Below are positions 19,890 through 28,926 of a DNA stretch of 64,000 bases, piece by piece; position 1 is the stretch's first letter; each line of letters opens with the position of its first letter. The stretch is taken from NCBI RefSeq assembly GCF_014897675.1, contig NZ_JABUXU010000001.1, forward strand, positions 62,001 to 126,000. The letters are read 5' to 3'. Made by a program: the position numbers and the translations under genes. The notes under the pieces were generated by a model. The model ran no database searches. It was not told the origin of the DNA and saw nothing but the letters and a program-made list of their open reading frames with translations. The stretch is from Advenella sp. FME57. Its GTDB lineage: Bacteria; Pseudomonadota; Gammaproteobacteria; Burkholderiales; Burkholderiaceae_B.

Positions 19890-20087
19890 ATGCCCAAAAT
19901 GAAAACCAAGAAAGGTGCTTCTAAGCGCTTTATCGTACGCGGTAGCGGTTCTATCAAGCGTGGTCAGGCTTTCAAACGCCACATTCTGACAAAGAAAACC
20001 ACGAAAAACAAACGTCAATTGCGCGGCACGACAGCTGTTCATAAATCTGACGTGGCTTCCATAAAAGCCATGTTGCCTTTTGCTTGA
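19890..20087 (+). CDS. rpmI: 50S ribosomal protein L35
   Basis: 65 residues from ATG 19890 giving the canonical [14 protein letters not shown] start; an in-frame upstream ATG-like codon at 19875 is ignored. Basic, with the [14 protein letters not shown] segment typical of L35. 13 bp before rplT. Confidence 0.97.
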   Translation: MPKMKTKKGASKRFIVRGSGSIKRGQAFKRHILTKKTTKNKRQLRGTTAVHKSDVASIKAMLPFA

Positions 20088-20100
20088 TAGGAGTTAAACT

Positions 20101-20460
20101 ATGCCTCGCGTAAAACGCGGTGTTACCGCACGTGCTCGTCACAAAAAAGTTATTGCTGCAGCTAAAGGCTATCGTGGCCGCCGCGGCAATGTATTCCGTA
20201 TTGCCAAACAGGCCGTTATGCGTGCTGGTCAGTATGCATATCGTGACCGTCGCAATAAGAAACGTACATTCCGTGCTCTCTGGATTACCCGTATCAACGC
20301 GGCGGTCCGTGAAAACGGCATGACCTACAGTGTATTTATCGCCGGACTGAAAAAGGCCGCCATTGAACTGGACCGCAAGGTTCTGGCCGATATGGCTGTC
20401 CACGACAAGGCTGGTTTTGCCGCCGTTGTCAAACAGGCCAAATCTGCCCTGGGCGCCTGA
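20101..20460 (+). CDS. rplT: 50S ribosomal protein L20
   Basis: 119 residues. Binds 23S rRNA early in 50S assembly and in several bacteria represses its own operon by binding the rpmI leader. Sequence [17 protein letters not shown] and [17 protein letters not shown] are diagnostic. AGGAG lies just before the ATG. Confidence 0.98.
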   Translation: MPRVKRGVTARARHKKVIAAAKGYRGRRGNVFRIAKQAVMRAGQYAYRDRRNKKRTFRALWITRINAAVRENGMTYSVFIAGLKKAAIELDRKVLADMAVHDKAGFAAVVKQAKSALGA

Positions 20461-20489
20461 TCCACTGACGATTTAAATTTGTGCTGTAT

Positions 20490-20520
20490 ACAAACGGGGC
20501 TCGTTTCGGGTCCCGTTTGT
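20490..20520 (+). terminator. Hairpin between rplT and pheS
   Basis: ACAAACGGG (20490-20498) pairs with CCCGTTTGT (20512-20520), with further wobble pairs inside; only TATTTC follows. It may be a weak terminator or attenuator reducing pheST relative to ribosomal proteins. No Phe-rich leader peptide like enteric pheM is evident. Confidence 0.55.
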
Positions 20521-20541
20521 TATTTCAAGAATGGTAATTTC

Positions 20542-21564
20542 ATGACGCAATCGCTGGACGATCTGATTCTTCAGGCCAAAGACAAATTCGAGCATGCAAT
20601 CGATTCGGCTTCGCTTGAAAACGAAAAGGCAAAATTTCTTGGGAAAAACGGGGTCATAACCGGTTTCATGAAAGGGCTGGCACAGCTGCCACCTGATCAG
20701 AAGAAAGCCGAAGGCGCCCGCATCAACCGGGTCAAGCAGCAAATCGAATCGTTGCTCAACGCGCGTCGCGAGCAGTTTGCGCGTGATCAATTGAACCAGC
20801 GCCTTGCCGCGGAAACCATTGACGTCACGTTGCCGGGCAGAGGCCGTTCCATGGGTGGCGTCCATCCGGTAATCCAGTCGTGGCAGCGTATCGAAGAAAT
20901 TTTCCACAGCATCGGTTTCGATGTGGCCGACGGCCCTGAAATCGAAAACGACTGGACCAACTTTACCGCCTTGAATAATCCCGAGAATCATCCTGCACGC
21001 TCCATGCAGGACACTTTCTATGTGGATATGAACGATGCCGGGGGCCTGCCTTTTCTGCTACGCACCCACACCAGCCCCATGCAGGTGCGTTACGCTCGCA
21101 TGCACAAGCCGCCAATCAAAGTGATTGCGCCCGGCCGTACTTACCGCGTGGACAGCGACGCGACGCATTCCCCCATGTTCCATCAGGTCGAGGGCCTGTG
21201 GATCGCAGAAGACATCTCTTTTGCCGATCTGAAAGGGGTGTATACGAATTTTCTGAAAGCTTTTTTTGAAACCGACGACCTGAGCGTACGGTTTCGCCCT
21301 TCTTTTTTCCCGTTCACCGAGCCGTCTGCCGAAATCGACATGATGTTCACTTCCGGTCCCAACCAGGGGCGCTGGCTGGAAATTTCCGGTTCAGGCCAGG
21401 TGCATCCTGAGGTTGTACGCAATTTCGGATTGGATCCCGAAAAATACATCGGATTCGCGTTCGGATCTGGCATTGAGCGTCTGACTATGTTGCGCTATGG
21501 CGTGAACGATCTGAGGCAGTTCTACGAGGGAGACCTGCGTTTCCTGCGTCAGTTCAATCGCTGA
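20542..21564 (+). CDS. pheS: Phenylalanyl-tRNA synthetase alpha subunit
   Basis: 340 residues from ATG 20542. Catalytic subunit of the alpha2-beta2 enzyme. Contains the N-terminal coiled coil, class II motif 1/2 region [24 protein letters not shown], the [21 protein letters not shown] stretch and motif 3 [17 protein letters not shown]. 43 bp before pheT. Confidence 0.98.
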   Translation: MTQSLDDLILQAKDKFEHAIDSASLENEKAKFLGKNGVITGFMKGLAQLPPDQKKAEGARINRVKQQIESLLNARREQFARDQLNQRLAAETIDVTLPGRGRSMGGVHPVIQSWQRIEEIFHSIGFDVADGPEIENDWTNFTALNNPENHPARSMQDTFYVDMNDAGGLPFLLRTHTSPMQVRYARMHKPPIKVIAPGRTYRVDSDATHSPMFHQVEGLWIAEDISFADLKGVYTNFLKAFFETDDLSVRFRPSFFPFTEPSAEIDMMFTSGPNQGRWLEISGSGQVHPEVVRNFGLDPEKYIGFAFGSGIERLTMLRYGVNDLRQFYEGDLRFLRQFNR

Positions 21565-21607
21565 TTTTCACGCTTTAACTCCCTATTTGAACCTAGAAAA
21601 AGACATC

Positions 21608-24013
21608 ATGTTATTTCCTGAATCCTGGTTAAGATCCTTCGTTAACCCATCAATTTCCACCGACGAGCTGGCTCACATGCTGACCATGGCGGGTCTGGAG
21701 ATCGAAGGGACTGCGCCCGTCGCGCCGCCATTTTCGGGGATAGTAGTGGCCCACATCACGGCTGTGCGCGCCCACCCCAATGCTGACAAACTGCGCATCT
21801 GTACCGTAGATGATGGCTCGGGCGAGCCGTTGCAGATTGTTTGTGGCGCACCGAACGCTGCCGAGGGCCTGAAGGTGCCGCTGGCACGAATTGGCGCAGT
21901 CCTTCCCGGGGACTTCAAAATCAGCAAGGCGCGCATGCGCGGTGAAGATTCGTTCGGCATGCTGTGTTCTGCGCGTGAACTGGGTCTGTCCCAGGATCAT
22001 GGCGGATTGCTGGAACTGGATGTCAACGCAAAAGTCGGGCAGGATATCCGCAGCGCACTGGACCTGAACGATACCATTTTCGAAATAAAACTGACGCCCA
22101 ATCGTGCCGATTGCCTGTCGATTCTGGGTGTGGCGCGTGAAGTGTGTGCGTTGACCGGAGCGCCGCTGACCGAGCCGATCTGCAAGCCGGTAGCCGTCAC
22201 GCATCAGGATACACTGCCGGTCACGGTCCAGGCTCCGGATCTGTGCGGTCGCTTTGCGGGCCGGATCATTCACGACGTCAATGCCAGGGCAGCCACGCCC
22301 GACTGGATGAAAAGCCGGCTGGAACGCGCTGGCCAGCGTTCAGTCTCAGCATTGGTGGATATTTCCAATTACGTCATGCTGGAGCTGGGCCGACCCACCC
22401 ATGTGTTTGATCTGGCCAAGATCAATGGCGGGCTTACCGTGCGCTGGGCAAAAGAAGGGGAAAGCCTGACGTTGCTGAACGATCAGACGGTGCAACTGGC
22501 TCCCGATGTGGGCGTAATTACCGCTGGCGAGACGATCGAAAGCCTGGCAGGCATCATGGGCGGCGGCGCCACCGCTGTATCCCTGGACACAACCGATATT
22601 TATCTGGAAGCCGCCTTTTGGTTTCCAGATGCCATTGCCGGGCGCGCGCGCCGCTACAAGTTCAGTTCCGAAGCCAGCCACCGCTTTGAACGCGGTGTGG
22701 ATTTCCAGAATATCGTTGAGCACATTGAATATATTTCCAGCCTGATTCTCGAAATCTGTGGTGGCCAGGCCGGCCCGGTCAGTGATCAAAGCATTGCGCT
22801 GCCGGCCCGGCCCACCGTGGCTATGCGTCTTGCCCGTTGCCGCAAGGTGCTGGGTATTCCGGTGACCGATGCGCACGTGCGCGACGTTTTTACCAAACTT
22901 AATTTTCAATTCACAGAACAAGACGGCGTATTTTCCGTTGTCCCGCCATCATTTCGTTTTGATCTGGAAATAGAGGAAGACCTGATCGAAGAGGTTGCCC
23001 GCATTTACGGATTTGAGCATATTCCCAGCAATCCGCCAAAGACGTCGGCCACGATGCTGCCCACGAACGAAACGCGTCGCTCCCAGCACCAGTTGCGCCA
23101 TCTCATGGCCGCGCTGGACTACCAGGAGGTGGTCAATTTCAGTTTCGTGCAGAAAGACTGGGAAAGCAATTACATGGGCAATACCGACCCGATCGTATTG
23201 CTCAACCCCATTGCCAGTCAGCTGGAAGTGATGCGCTCGGGTCTGATTGGCGGTCTGGTCGCCAATATTCAATATAACCAAAAACGCCAGCAGAATCGAG
23301 TTCGAGTTTTTGAGCTGGGGCGCATCTTTATTCGCGACAGTACTGTCAGCGACGGCGATCTGAGCGTGGCAGGTGTGCGCCAGCCACTGCATCTGGCCGG
23401 CGCGGCATGGGGTCCGGCGGAACCGGAGCAGTGGGGTTTGCCCGTACGCCAGACCGATTTTTTTGATATCAAAAACGATATTGAGCGCCTGTGCAGCCAG
23501 CAGGCACACCACTTGCGTTTCGAGCCGGTGAACCACCCGGCTCTGCATCCCGGACGCAGTGCGAATGTCCTGCTCAACGGCCAACTGATCGGTTTTGTCG
23601 GTGAGCTGCATCCGCAATGGGTGCAGGACAATGAATTGGTTCATCCCCCCGTGGTATTTGAGCTGGATGTTGTCGCGCTGCAGCACATGCAGTTCGCGCA
23701 TTACGCGGAAGTGGCCCGGCAGCCCGCAGTATTTCGGGATCTGGCCATATGGGCGCCTGTAACGTTGAAACTGCAGGACTTGCTTGACACATTGGAGAAT
23801 AATCAGCAAGATGGGCAATTCCTTGATATTATTAAGGATATTGCGTTATTTGATGTCTGGAAGGATCCTCATTCGGAGCAGCAGGAGCGCAGTCTGGCCT
23901 TGCGGTTTACGTTGCAGGATCCGGCGGCAACCTTGGAAGATACACGTGTAGACCAGTGCATGAACGCAGTGCTTGAATTGCTGGTTCAAAAGCACGGCGT
24001 TCGTAAAAGATAG
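21608..24013 (+). CDS. pheT: Phenylalanyl-tRNA synthetase beta subunit
   Basis: 801 residues from ATG 21608 (MLFPESWLRSFVNPS); a TTG at 21587 is in frame but less likely. Beta subunit with the tRNA-binding OB domain near the N-terminus (GIVVAHITAVRAHPNADKLRICTVDDG), the B3/B4 editing region (SSEASHRFERGVD), the B5 DNA-binding-like fold (EEDLIEEVARIYGFEHIP) and a C-terminal ferredoxin-like anticodon domain. Its stop lies 18 bp before ihfA. Confidence 0.98.
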   Translation: MLFPESWLRSFVNPSISTDELAHMLTMAGLEIEGTAPVAPPFSGIVVAHITAVRAHPNADKLRICTVDDGSGEPLQIVCGAPNAAEGLKVPLARIGAVLPGDFKISKARMRGEDSFGMLCSARELGLSQDHGGLLELDVNAKVGQDIRSALDLNDTIFEIKLTPNRADCLSILGVAREVCALTGAPLTEPICKPVAVTHQDTLPVTVQAPDLCGRFAGRIIHDVNARAATPDWMKSRLERAGQRSVSALVDISNYVMLELGRPTHVFDLAKINGGLTVRWAKEGESLTLLNDQTVQLAPDVGVITAGETIESLAGIMGGGATAVSLDTTDIYLEAAFWFPDAIAGRARRYKFSSEASHRFERGVDFQNIVEHIEYISSLILEICGGQAGPVSDQSIALPARPTVAMRLARCRKVLGIPVTDAHVRDVFTKLNFQFTEQDGVFSVVPPSFRFDLEIEEDLIEEVARIYGFEHIPSNPPKTSATMLPTNETRRSQHQLRHLMAALDYQEVVNFSFVQKDWESNYMGNTDPIVLLNPIASQLEVMRSGLIGGLVANIQYNQKRQQNRVRVFELGRIFIRDSTVSDGDLSVAGVRQPLHLAGAAWGPAEPEQWGLPVRQTDFFDIKNDIERLCSQQAHHLRFEPVNHPALHPGRSANVLLNGQLIGFVGELHPQWVQDNELVHPPVVFELDVVALQHMQFAHYAEVARQPAVFRDLAIWAPVTLKLQDLLDTLENNQQDGQFLDIIKDIALFDVWKDPHSEQQERSLALRFTLQDPAATLEDTRVDQCMNAVLELLVQKHGVRKR

Positions 24014-24031
24014 AACAGGAAGGGAAAGAGC

Positions 24032-24364
24032 ATGTTGGAAGAAAACAATACCTTAACCAAGGCAGAATTGGCCGAATTGCTGTTTGAGCGCGTCGGATTG
24101 AACAAACGGGAAGCCAAGGATATCGTGGATACCTTTTTTGAGGAAATCCGGGAGTCGCTCGCCAAGGGCGACCCGGTCAAGCTGTCGGGTTTTGGCAACT
24201 TTCAGGTGCGAGACAAACCCGCTAGGCCGGGTCGCAATCCCAAGACCGGCGAGGTCATCCCCATCTCTGCTCGCCGAGTAGTCACCTTCCACGCAAGCCA
24301 GAAGCTCAAGGGTATCGTAGAGCAGGGTGATGAGTATAATCCTGATCTTACGCTCGTCGATTAA
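24032..24364 (+). CDS. ihfA: Integration host factor subunit alpha
   Basis: 110 residues. DNA-bending half of IHF, needed for site-specific recombination and sigma-54 promoters such as that of glnK. Shows the HU/IHF pattern: [57 protein letters not shown] (the intercalating Pro arm) and [16 protein letters not shown]. Follows pheT as in most proteobacteria. Confidence 0.97.
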   Translation: MLEENNTLTKAELAELLFERVGLNKREAKDIVDTFFEEIRESLAKGDPVKLSGFGNFQVRDKPARPGRNPKTGEVIPISARRVVTFHASQKLKGIVEQGDEYNPDLTLVD

Positions 24365-24404
24365 AGTAGTTCCTTAAAAGACGGTTTGGGTTTACAATCT
24401 GCGC

Positions 24405-24794
24405 ATGAATCAGACTGAAATACCTTCCATCACTGCGTTGCCTCCGATTCCGGCAAAGCGATATTTCACCATCGGTGAAGTATCCGAGCTGTGCTGCGTC
24501 AAGCCACATGTTCTGCGTTACTGGGAACAGGAGTTCACACAACTGAATCCGGTCAAACGCCGGGGTAACCGTCGTTACTATCAGCATCATGAAGTGCTGC
24601 TTATTCGCAAAATTCGTGATCTGCTCTATGAACAGGGGTTTACCATCAGTGGCGCGCGCAATCGCTTGAGCGACGGTCGCGATGCCAAGCACGATCAGGA
24701 TGCCGCCGTTCGTCTGTCTGCGCAGGATCTGCAATACATCCGCTCAGAACTGAACAGCGTAATGAAAATATTCGACCAGATGGTCGCGCCCTGA
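24405..24794 (+). CDS. MerR-family transcriptional regulator
   Basis: 129 residues. N-terminal winged-helix domain YFTIGEVSELCCVKPHVLRYWEQEF, then KRRGNRRYYQHHEVLLIRKIRDLLYEQGFTISGAR, typical of the small MerR proteins that follow ihfA in most beta- and gammaproteobacteria. The C-terminal effector part is very short and lacks a metal-binding cysteine loop, so no inducer can be proposed. No clear Shine-Dalgarno; probably translated from the ihfA message. Confidence 0.9.
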   Translation: MNQTEIPSITALPPIPAKRYFTIGEVSELCCVKPHVLRYWEQEFTQLNPVKRRGNRRYYQHHEVLLIRKIRDLLYEQGFTISGARNRLSDGRDAKHDQDAAVRLSAQDLQYIRSELNSVMKIFDQMVAP

Positions 24795-25091
24795 TTCCTT
24801 GTCAGGCAAAAAAGGCATTGATGCAATGCGATCGCTGCTTAGACCACCCTGCCGTGCAGGGGTGTTCTGCTTAAACCTTTTCTGCTGCTTAAATTGTCCT
24901 GTTTAAGCTGTCCCGTTAAACTGCTCTGTTGCAGCAATTCAGTCTAAACAATGAATCTACCACATGCGTCCAGGCGACCCCAGTCGCTATATTTACAATA
25001 ACTGCATGCACAAAAAAGCCGTGATTCACATAACGTTAATCACGGCTTTTTTTTATTTGGCAACATAATTGCCAAACAGATCGCTTGCAGA
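24795..25091. other. Convergent gap merR/lldD
   Basis: 297 bp with no gene. A hairpin around 24843-24862 (CCACCCTG with CAGGGGTG) lies soon after the merR stop, and the strong terminator is at 25012. No tRNA is present here. Confidence 0.5.
25012..25054. terminator. Bidirectional intrinsic terminator
   Basis: AAAAAAGCCGTGATT (25012-25026) pairs with AATCACGGCTTTTTT (25038-25052), with T-tracts on both strands. It serves both the merR and the lldD side. Confidence 0.9.
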
Positions 25092-26249
25092 TTACCGTTG
25101 CTGGGGCAACAAGATATCGGCGGTCACTTTGTTGATATCTGTCTGTCCGCAGAATCCGAGCGTGATGTCCAGTTCATTGCGGATAATCTGCAGGATCTTG
25201 GTGACGCCTTCTTCTCCATAGGCCCCTAAAGCATATAGAAAGGCACGACCGATCATGGTGCCTTTGGCTCCCAGCGCAATCGCGCGAAGTACATCCTGAC
25301 CAGAACGTATACCGCTGTCCAGCCAGACTTCCGGACCGTCCGTGCCGATCGCTTGCATAATCGAGGGAAGCATGGAAATGGCCGATGGGGCGCCATCGAG
25401 CTGGCGGCCGCCGTGGTTTGATACAACGATGGCGTCAGCACCGGCTTCCTTTGCCAGTCGTGCATCTTCCGGGTCCAGAATTCCCTTGAGAACCAGTTTG
25501 CCACCCCAGCGATTTTTAATCCATTCGATATCATTCCAATTCAGGCTGGGATCAAACTGCTCGGCGGTCCAGGAAGAGAGCGAGGATAAATCGTCCACCC
25601 CCTTGGCATGCCCGACAATATTGCCGAAGGTGCGGCGCTGGGTTCTGGACATTTTCCATACCCATTCTGGTTTTAACGCCAGGTTGAGCAGATTCGGAAT
25701 GGTTGGTTTAGGCGGAGCGGAAAGCCCGTTTTTGATATCCTTGTGGCGCTGCCCAAGCACCTGCAGATCCAGTGTAACCACCAGCGCGGAGCAGTTTGCT
25801 GCCTTGGCGCGATCAATCAGACGTTCATTGAAGTCCCGATCGCGCATGATGTATTGCTGGAACCAGAAAGGGGCAGACGTATGTGCGGCAATGTCTTCAA
25901 TAGAGCAAATGCTCATGGTGGACAGGCAAAAGGGTACGCCAAATCTTTCTGCGGCACGGGCAGCAAGAATTTCTCCATCGGGATGCTGCATACCGGTAGA
26001 GCCTGTAGGCGCCAGAGCCACCGGCATGGTGACATCCTGCCCCAGCATTTTGCTGCGCAAATTGCGGTTTTCAATATTGACCGCTACACGCTGACGAAAT
26101 TTTATTTTCTGGAAATCTTCCTGATTGGCCCGATACGTGGATTCAGTCCATGCACCCGAATCGGCATAGTCGTAAAACATTTTTGGAACTTTACGCCGCG
26201 CGATGCGTTGTAGATCGTCCAGGCAGGTGATTTTGGTAAGATCAGCCAT
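25092..26249 (-). CDS. lldD: FMN-dependent L-lactate dehydrogenase
   Basis: 385 residues. Membrane-associated flavoprotein oxidising L-lactate to pyruvate with electrons to quinone. FMN alpha-hydroxy-acid dehydrogenase fold: N-terminal DLQRIARRKVPKMFYDYADSGAWTE, MPVALAPTGSTGM, WFQQYIMRD, and the catalytic His279 in VSNHGGRQLDG. Other family members (mandelate or glycolate oxidation) cannot be fully excluded, but the overall pattern is LldD. No lctP permease or lldR regulator is next to it. Confidence 0.88.
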   Translation of the reverse strand: MADLTKITCLDDLQRIARRKVPKMFYDYADSGAWTESTYRANQEDFQKIKFRQRVAVNIENRNLRSKMLGQDVTMPVALAPTGSTGMQHPDGEILAARAAERFGVPFCLSTMSICSIEDIAAHTSAPFWFQQYIMRDRDFNERLIDRAKAANCSALVVTLDLQVLGQRHKDIKNGLSAPPKPTIPNLLNLALKPEWVWKMSRTQRRTFGNIVGHAKGVDDLSSLSSWTAEQFDPSLNWNDIEWIKNRWGGKLVLKGILDPEDARLAKEAGADAIVVSNHGGRQLDGAPSAISMLPSIMQAIGTDGPEVWLDSGIRSGQDVLRAIALGAKGTMIGRAFLYALGAYGEEGVTKILQIIRNELDITLGFCGQTDINKVTADILLPQQR

Positions 26250-26283
26250 TATTTCATTTCCAGGAAAACAAACAATAGCGTCA

Positions 26284-26326
26284 ATTATACGGACAAGGGT
26301 GAAGAAACCACAGTCTCTTCACCCTT
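26284..26326 (-). promoter_or_regulatory. lldD promoter element with overlapping inverted repeat
   Basis: TATAAT on the minus strand at 26284-26289 sits 35 bp before lldD. Next to it a perfect 11-bp inverted repeat AAGGGTGAAGA (26295-26305) and TCTTCACCCTT (26316-26326) covers the -35 region. It may be an operator, the end hairpin of the next gene upstream, or both; no T-tract follows it on the minus strand. Confidence 0.45.
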
Positions 26327-26354
26327 AAAATTAAAAAAACGAAAACTGCAGCGC

Positions 26355-26795
26355 TTATTCAGTTGGCCAGCGCAACACAGCCTTTTCGGTCTTGCCTTTG
26401 GCAAGCGTAAATGCAAGCTTGCGGGCTTCGCCCTTGTACGTGGCAGTCAGTTTATATTCGCCGTCGGGCAACTTGACATTGAGGTAAGGCCCGGTGTTTG
26501 CGGCATCAAATACTTTTTTGTTGTCCTTGTCAACAATCTGTACGGCAACATCGGACAGGAAGGCCTGATCCTTGACCGCCGAAAAGGTCATATGCAGGTT
26601 GTAGTTCTTTTCGGCGCTTTTCATTTCATTCTGCTCGGCGTTGCCGATGCCACCCGTAATATACTGGATCGACTCATAACTTTGCGGCTGTACCTGTGCG
26701 AATACGGCATTGGCGCAGCCTATCGTCAGGCCCAAAGCCAGGGCAGAGGTAGCCAGAAACGTTTGGATATGGCGGATGGGAAACTGTGTATTCAT
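26355..26795 (-). CDS. Exported protein of unknown function
   Basis: 146 residues from ATG 26795, which has AAGGAG 7 bases upstream. A signal peptide with likely cleavage after NAVFA. The mature part (about 113 residues) looks like a small beta-sandwich: the DVAVQIVDKDNKKVFDAANTGPYLNVKLPDGEYKLTATYKGEARKLAFTL segment resembles carboxypeptidase-regulatory-like repeats. No catalytic motif. Monocistronic and upstream of lldD on the same strand. Confidence 0.75.
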   Translation of the reverse strand: MNTQFPIRHIQTFLATSALALGLTIGCANAVFAQVQPQSYESIQYITGGIGNAEQNEMKSAEKNYNLHMTFSAVKDQAFLSDVAVQIVDKDNKKVFDAANTGPYLNVKLPDGEYKLTATYKGEARKLAFTLAKGKTEKAVLRWPTE

Positions 26796-27043
26796 TCTGA
26801 TACTCCTTATAAAGCGATCCAGACGCATTACTCTCATGCGCGTATAAAAACCTGGATAGCTAAATCAGTGTAAACATAAAAACCGGGAAAATGACCGTTT
26901 TGATGCCGTCTGAAATATTCTTGACCATTCAGAATATCCGGAACGCCAGTGCATCTGGTGACATCCAATGCAATGAACAGAACTGTCGCGGCCTGACGGG
27001 CTGTCAATTCGTTCTGTCATAACCATACATCAAAGGACGCAAA

Positions 27044-27565
27044 ATGAAATCAACATATATGGGATGGATTCTGGTAGCGGCACTGTCTGGTTGCGCATCG
27101 GCGGCAAAGGATACCGGACCCACGGACGCACAAATTGCCGCCATTGTAGTCACTGCCAATCAGGTCGATGTGGATGCAGGCAAACTGGCAGTTTCCACGT
27201 CCAGATCGAAGGATGTGCGATCGTTTGCGAGTTTGATGGTTACCGACCATAACGCGGTCAATCGTTCGGCCACGGCGCTGGTGCAGAAACTGAACGTGAA
27301 ACCGGAGCCAGGCGCTGTCAGCGGCCAATTGCAAGCTGCCGGCGACGCTAACCTGGCAAAACTCAAAACGTTGAAAGGCGCTGCGTTTGACATGGCTTAT
27401 GTCGATAATGAGGTGACCTATCATGAAGCGGTGATCGACGCCTTGGATAAAACCCTGATTCCCAGTGCAGACAATGCCGACTTGAAAGCGCTATTGATCA
27501 AAGTGCGACCTGCCTTTGTCGCGCATTTGACGCATGCAAAACATCTTCAGGGTCAATTGAAATAA
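27044..27565 (+). CDS. DUF4142-family lipoprotein
   Basis: 173 residues with lipobox LSGC. The helical DUF4142 fold is seen in IAAIVVTANQVDVDAGKLAVSTSRSKDVRSFASLMVTDHNAVN and the second HEAVIDALD helix, rich in conserved His and Asp. Family members are periplasmic or outer-membrane proteins of unknown, possibly metal-related function. The stop overlaps the start of the cupredoxin gene (TAATG), so the two are coupled. Confidence 0.85.
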   Translation: MKSTYMGWILVAALSGCASAAKDTGPTDAQIAAIVVTANQVDVDAGKLAVSTSRSKDVRSFASLMVTDHNAVNRSATALVQKLNVKPEPGAVSGQLQAAGDANLAKLKTLKGAAFDMAYVDNEVTYHEAVIDALDKTLIPSADNADLKALLIKVRPAFVAHLTHAKHLQGQLK

Positions 27566-27963
27566 TGAACGGCCAACCGTGCATGACCGAGGCCGGTGTG
27601 AGCAGAAAACCCGGCGTTCGACGACCATTTGAATGGGCGACAGCATTCCTGCTGGCATGCCTGCTGCAGGCACCGCTGGCCCATGGTGCGAAAAAGGGGG
27701 TGGCGGTTGCAGCGACAGTACATGTCGTGACGATTCAGAACATGCAGTTTGTGCCAGCAGCGCTGACGGTCCGACCTGGTGACAGAGTGACGTGGGTCAA
27801 TAAAGACCTGGTGCCGCATACGGCCAGCGCAGCTGGTTCGCAATTTGATTCGGGCGTTATCGCTGCGGGCGCATCCTGGGCGTATACTGTCAAAAAGGAG
27901 GGAACGCTCGGCTATGTTTGCCGATACCATCCTGGAATGCAGGCGACATTGATGGCACAATAA
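27565..27963 (+). CDS. Plastocyanin-like cupredoxin
   Basis: 132 residues. A positively charged start and hydrophobic segment ending near LAHGA give an export signal. The mature domain is a type I copper protein: MQFVPAALTVRPGDRVTWVNKDLVPHTAS supplies the first His ligand, and YVCRYHPGMQ supplies Cys, His and Met. It probably carries electrons or copper in the periplasm. Between a DUF4142 lipoprotein and an ECF sigma gene, all close enough for one operon. Confidence 0.88.
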   Translation: MNGQPCMTEAGVSRKPGVRRPFEWATAFLLACLLQAPLAHGAKKGVAVAATVHVVTIQNMQFVPAALTVRPGDRVTWVNKDLVPHTASAAGSQFDSGVIAAGASWAYTVKKEGTLGYVCRYHPGMQATLMAQ

Positions 27964-27985
27964 AAACATGCGGGAGACTCAAGAG

Positions 27986-28669
27986 ATGATACATGAGTTA
28001 CTGGCAACCACTATTGATGATGTCAGCGAAGATGTCGCATTGGCGCAGCGGATCGCTGCCGGGGATATGGCGGCGTTGGAGTTGATGATGCGCCGCCACA
28101 ATAGGCGCCTGTACAGGTTGGCCCGGGCGACGTTGCGCAACGATGAGCACGCCGAGGAGGCATTGCAGGATACGTATTTTTCTGCGTACCGTGGCATTGC
28201 CAATTTTCGTGGCGAGGCATCACTTTTCACGTGGCTTTCTCGCATGCTGCTGAATGATTGTTTTGCCCGACTGCGAAAGACGCAACGACGTGGCAGGCTA
28301 TTTTCAGTGGCGGACAATATCGAAAACGAGACACATGCCATGTTGATCACCGATAGCAATCCACCATACCATGAAGCGACACGCAGACAGTTTCGGTCGC
28401 TTCTGGAGGCGCGATTGGATCAGTTGCCGGAATCGTTTCGCACCGTATTTGTGCTGCGCTCGGTCGAGGAAATGTCAGTAGCAGAGACGGCACTGTGCCT
28501 GGACATTCCCGAAGCAACGGTGCGCAGCCGGCATCATCGTGCCAACGCAATATTGCGCAAACTGCTGGCGCGTGATCTGGATCAGACTGCGCGCGATATG
28601 TTTGAGTTTGATGGTGATAACTGCGACCGCATTGTCGCTAGCGTACTGCAGCGGGTGCTGTGGGCGTAA
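27986..28669 (+). CDS. ECF-type RNA polymerase sigma factor
   Basis: 227 residues from ATG 27986, preferred over ATG 27968 because GGGAG lies 9 bases before it. Region 2 (LAQRIAAGDMAALELMMRRHNRRLYRLARATLRNDEHAEEALQDTYFSAYRGIANFRGEASLFTWLSRML) and region 4 (LDQLPESFRTVFVLRSVEEMSVAETALCLDIPEATVRSRHHRA) are complete. A ~35-residue C-terminal extension follows. No anti-sigma gene is adjacent, unusual for ECF factors; control may be transcriptional or by an unlinked partner. Confidence 0.9.
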   Translation: MIHELLATTIDDVSEDVALAQRIAAGDMAALELMMRRHNRRLYRLARATLRNDEHAEEALQDTYFSAYRGIANFRGEASLFTWLSRMLLNDCFARLRKTQRRGRLFSVADNIENETHAMLITDSNPPYHEATRRQFRSLLEARLDQLPESFRTVFVLRSVEEMSVAETALCLDIPEATVRSRHHRANAILRKLLARDLDQTARDMFEFDGDNCDRIVASVLQRVLWA

Positions 28670-28674
28670 GATAA

Positions 28675-28708
28675 CAAAAAGGACTTGCCGATTTCTCGGT
28701 AAGTCCTT
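28675..28708 (-). terminator. Displaced tRNA-Pro terminator
   Basis: AAGGACTT (28679-28686) and AAGTCCTT (28701-28708) around an inner CCGA/TCGG stem, with an A-run on the plus side that is a T-tract on the minus strand. It is the original downstream end of tRNA-Pro, now cut off by the integrated element; it may also stop the ECF sigma transcript. Confidence 0.7.
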
Positions 28709-28764
28709 GATTTTGTTGGTCGGAACGGAAGGATTCGAACCTTCGACCCCTTGCACCCCATGCA
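28700..28764. repeat. Left attachment repeat (65 bp, partial tRNA-Pro)
   Basis: Identical over 65 bp to 32058-32122. It contains the last 48 bases of tRNA-Pro (minus strand 28764-28717, CCA through anticodon loop) and part of the downstream hairpin. It marks the left boundary of the integrated element. Confidence 0.92.
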
Positions 28765-28831
28765 TTTATTATAAATATTTTCAATTTTTTATTTGAACTG
28801 TGAAATTTAATTAAAGTCCATATAATCAAAT

Positions 28832-28856
28832 AGTTAGACAACTCTATTGTCTAACT
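28832..28856. promoter_or_regulatory. Palindromic operator-like site before int
   Basis: AGTTAGACAA (28832-28841) and TTGTCTAACT (28847-28856), a perfect 10-bp inverted repeat with 5-bp spacer. It lies just after a TATAAT at 28821-28826, so a bound protein would cover the likely transcription start of the integrase. Confidence 0.6.
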
Positions 28857-28890
28857 GAATTTGACATGATAGAGTCAGCGCTGAATATTT

Positions 28891-28911
28891 GTTTACCCCT
28901 ATGTTTACCCC
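28891..28911. repeat. Paired GTTTACCCC repeats, left end
   Basis: GTTTACCCC at 28891-28899 and 28903-28911, a 12-bp period. The same pair in the same orientation lies at the other end of the element. They are likely arm-type integrase-binding sites. Confidence 0.65.
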
Positions 28912-28926
28912 TTTGGAGGTTAAAAT

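Noticed and set aside
28717-28764. Second tRNA-Pro gene at the left boundary
   Set aside because: Only the 3' 48 bases are present; sequence beyond the anticodon loop diverges, so it is the displaced attachment copy.
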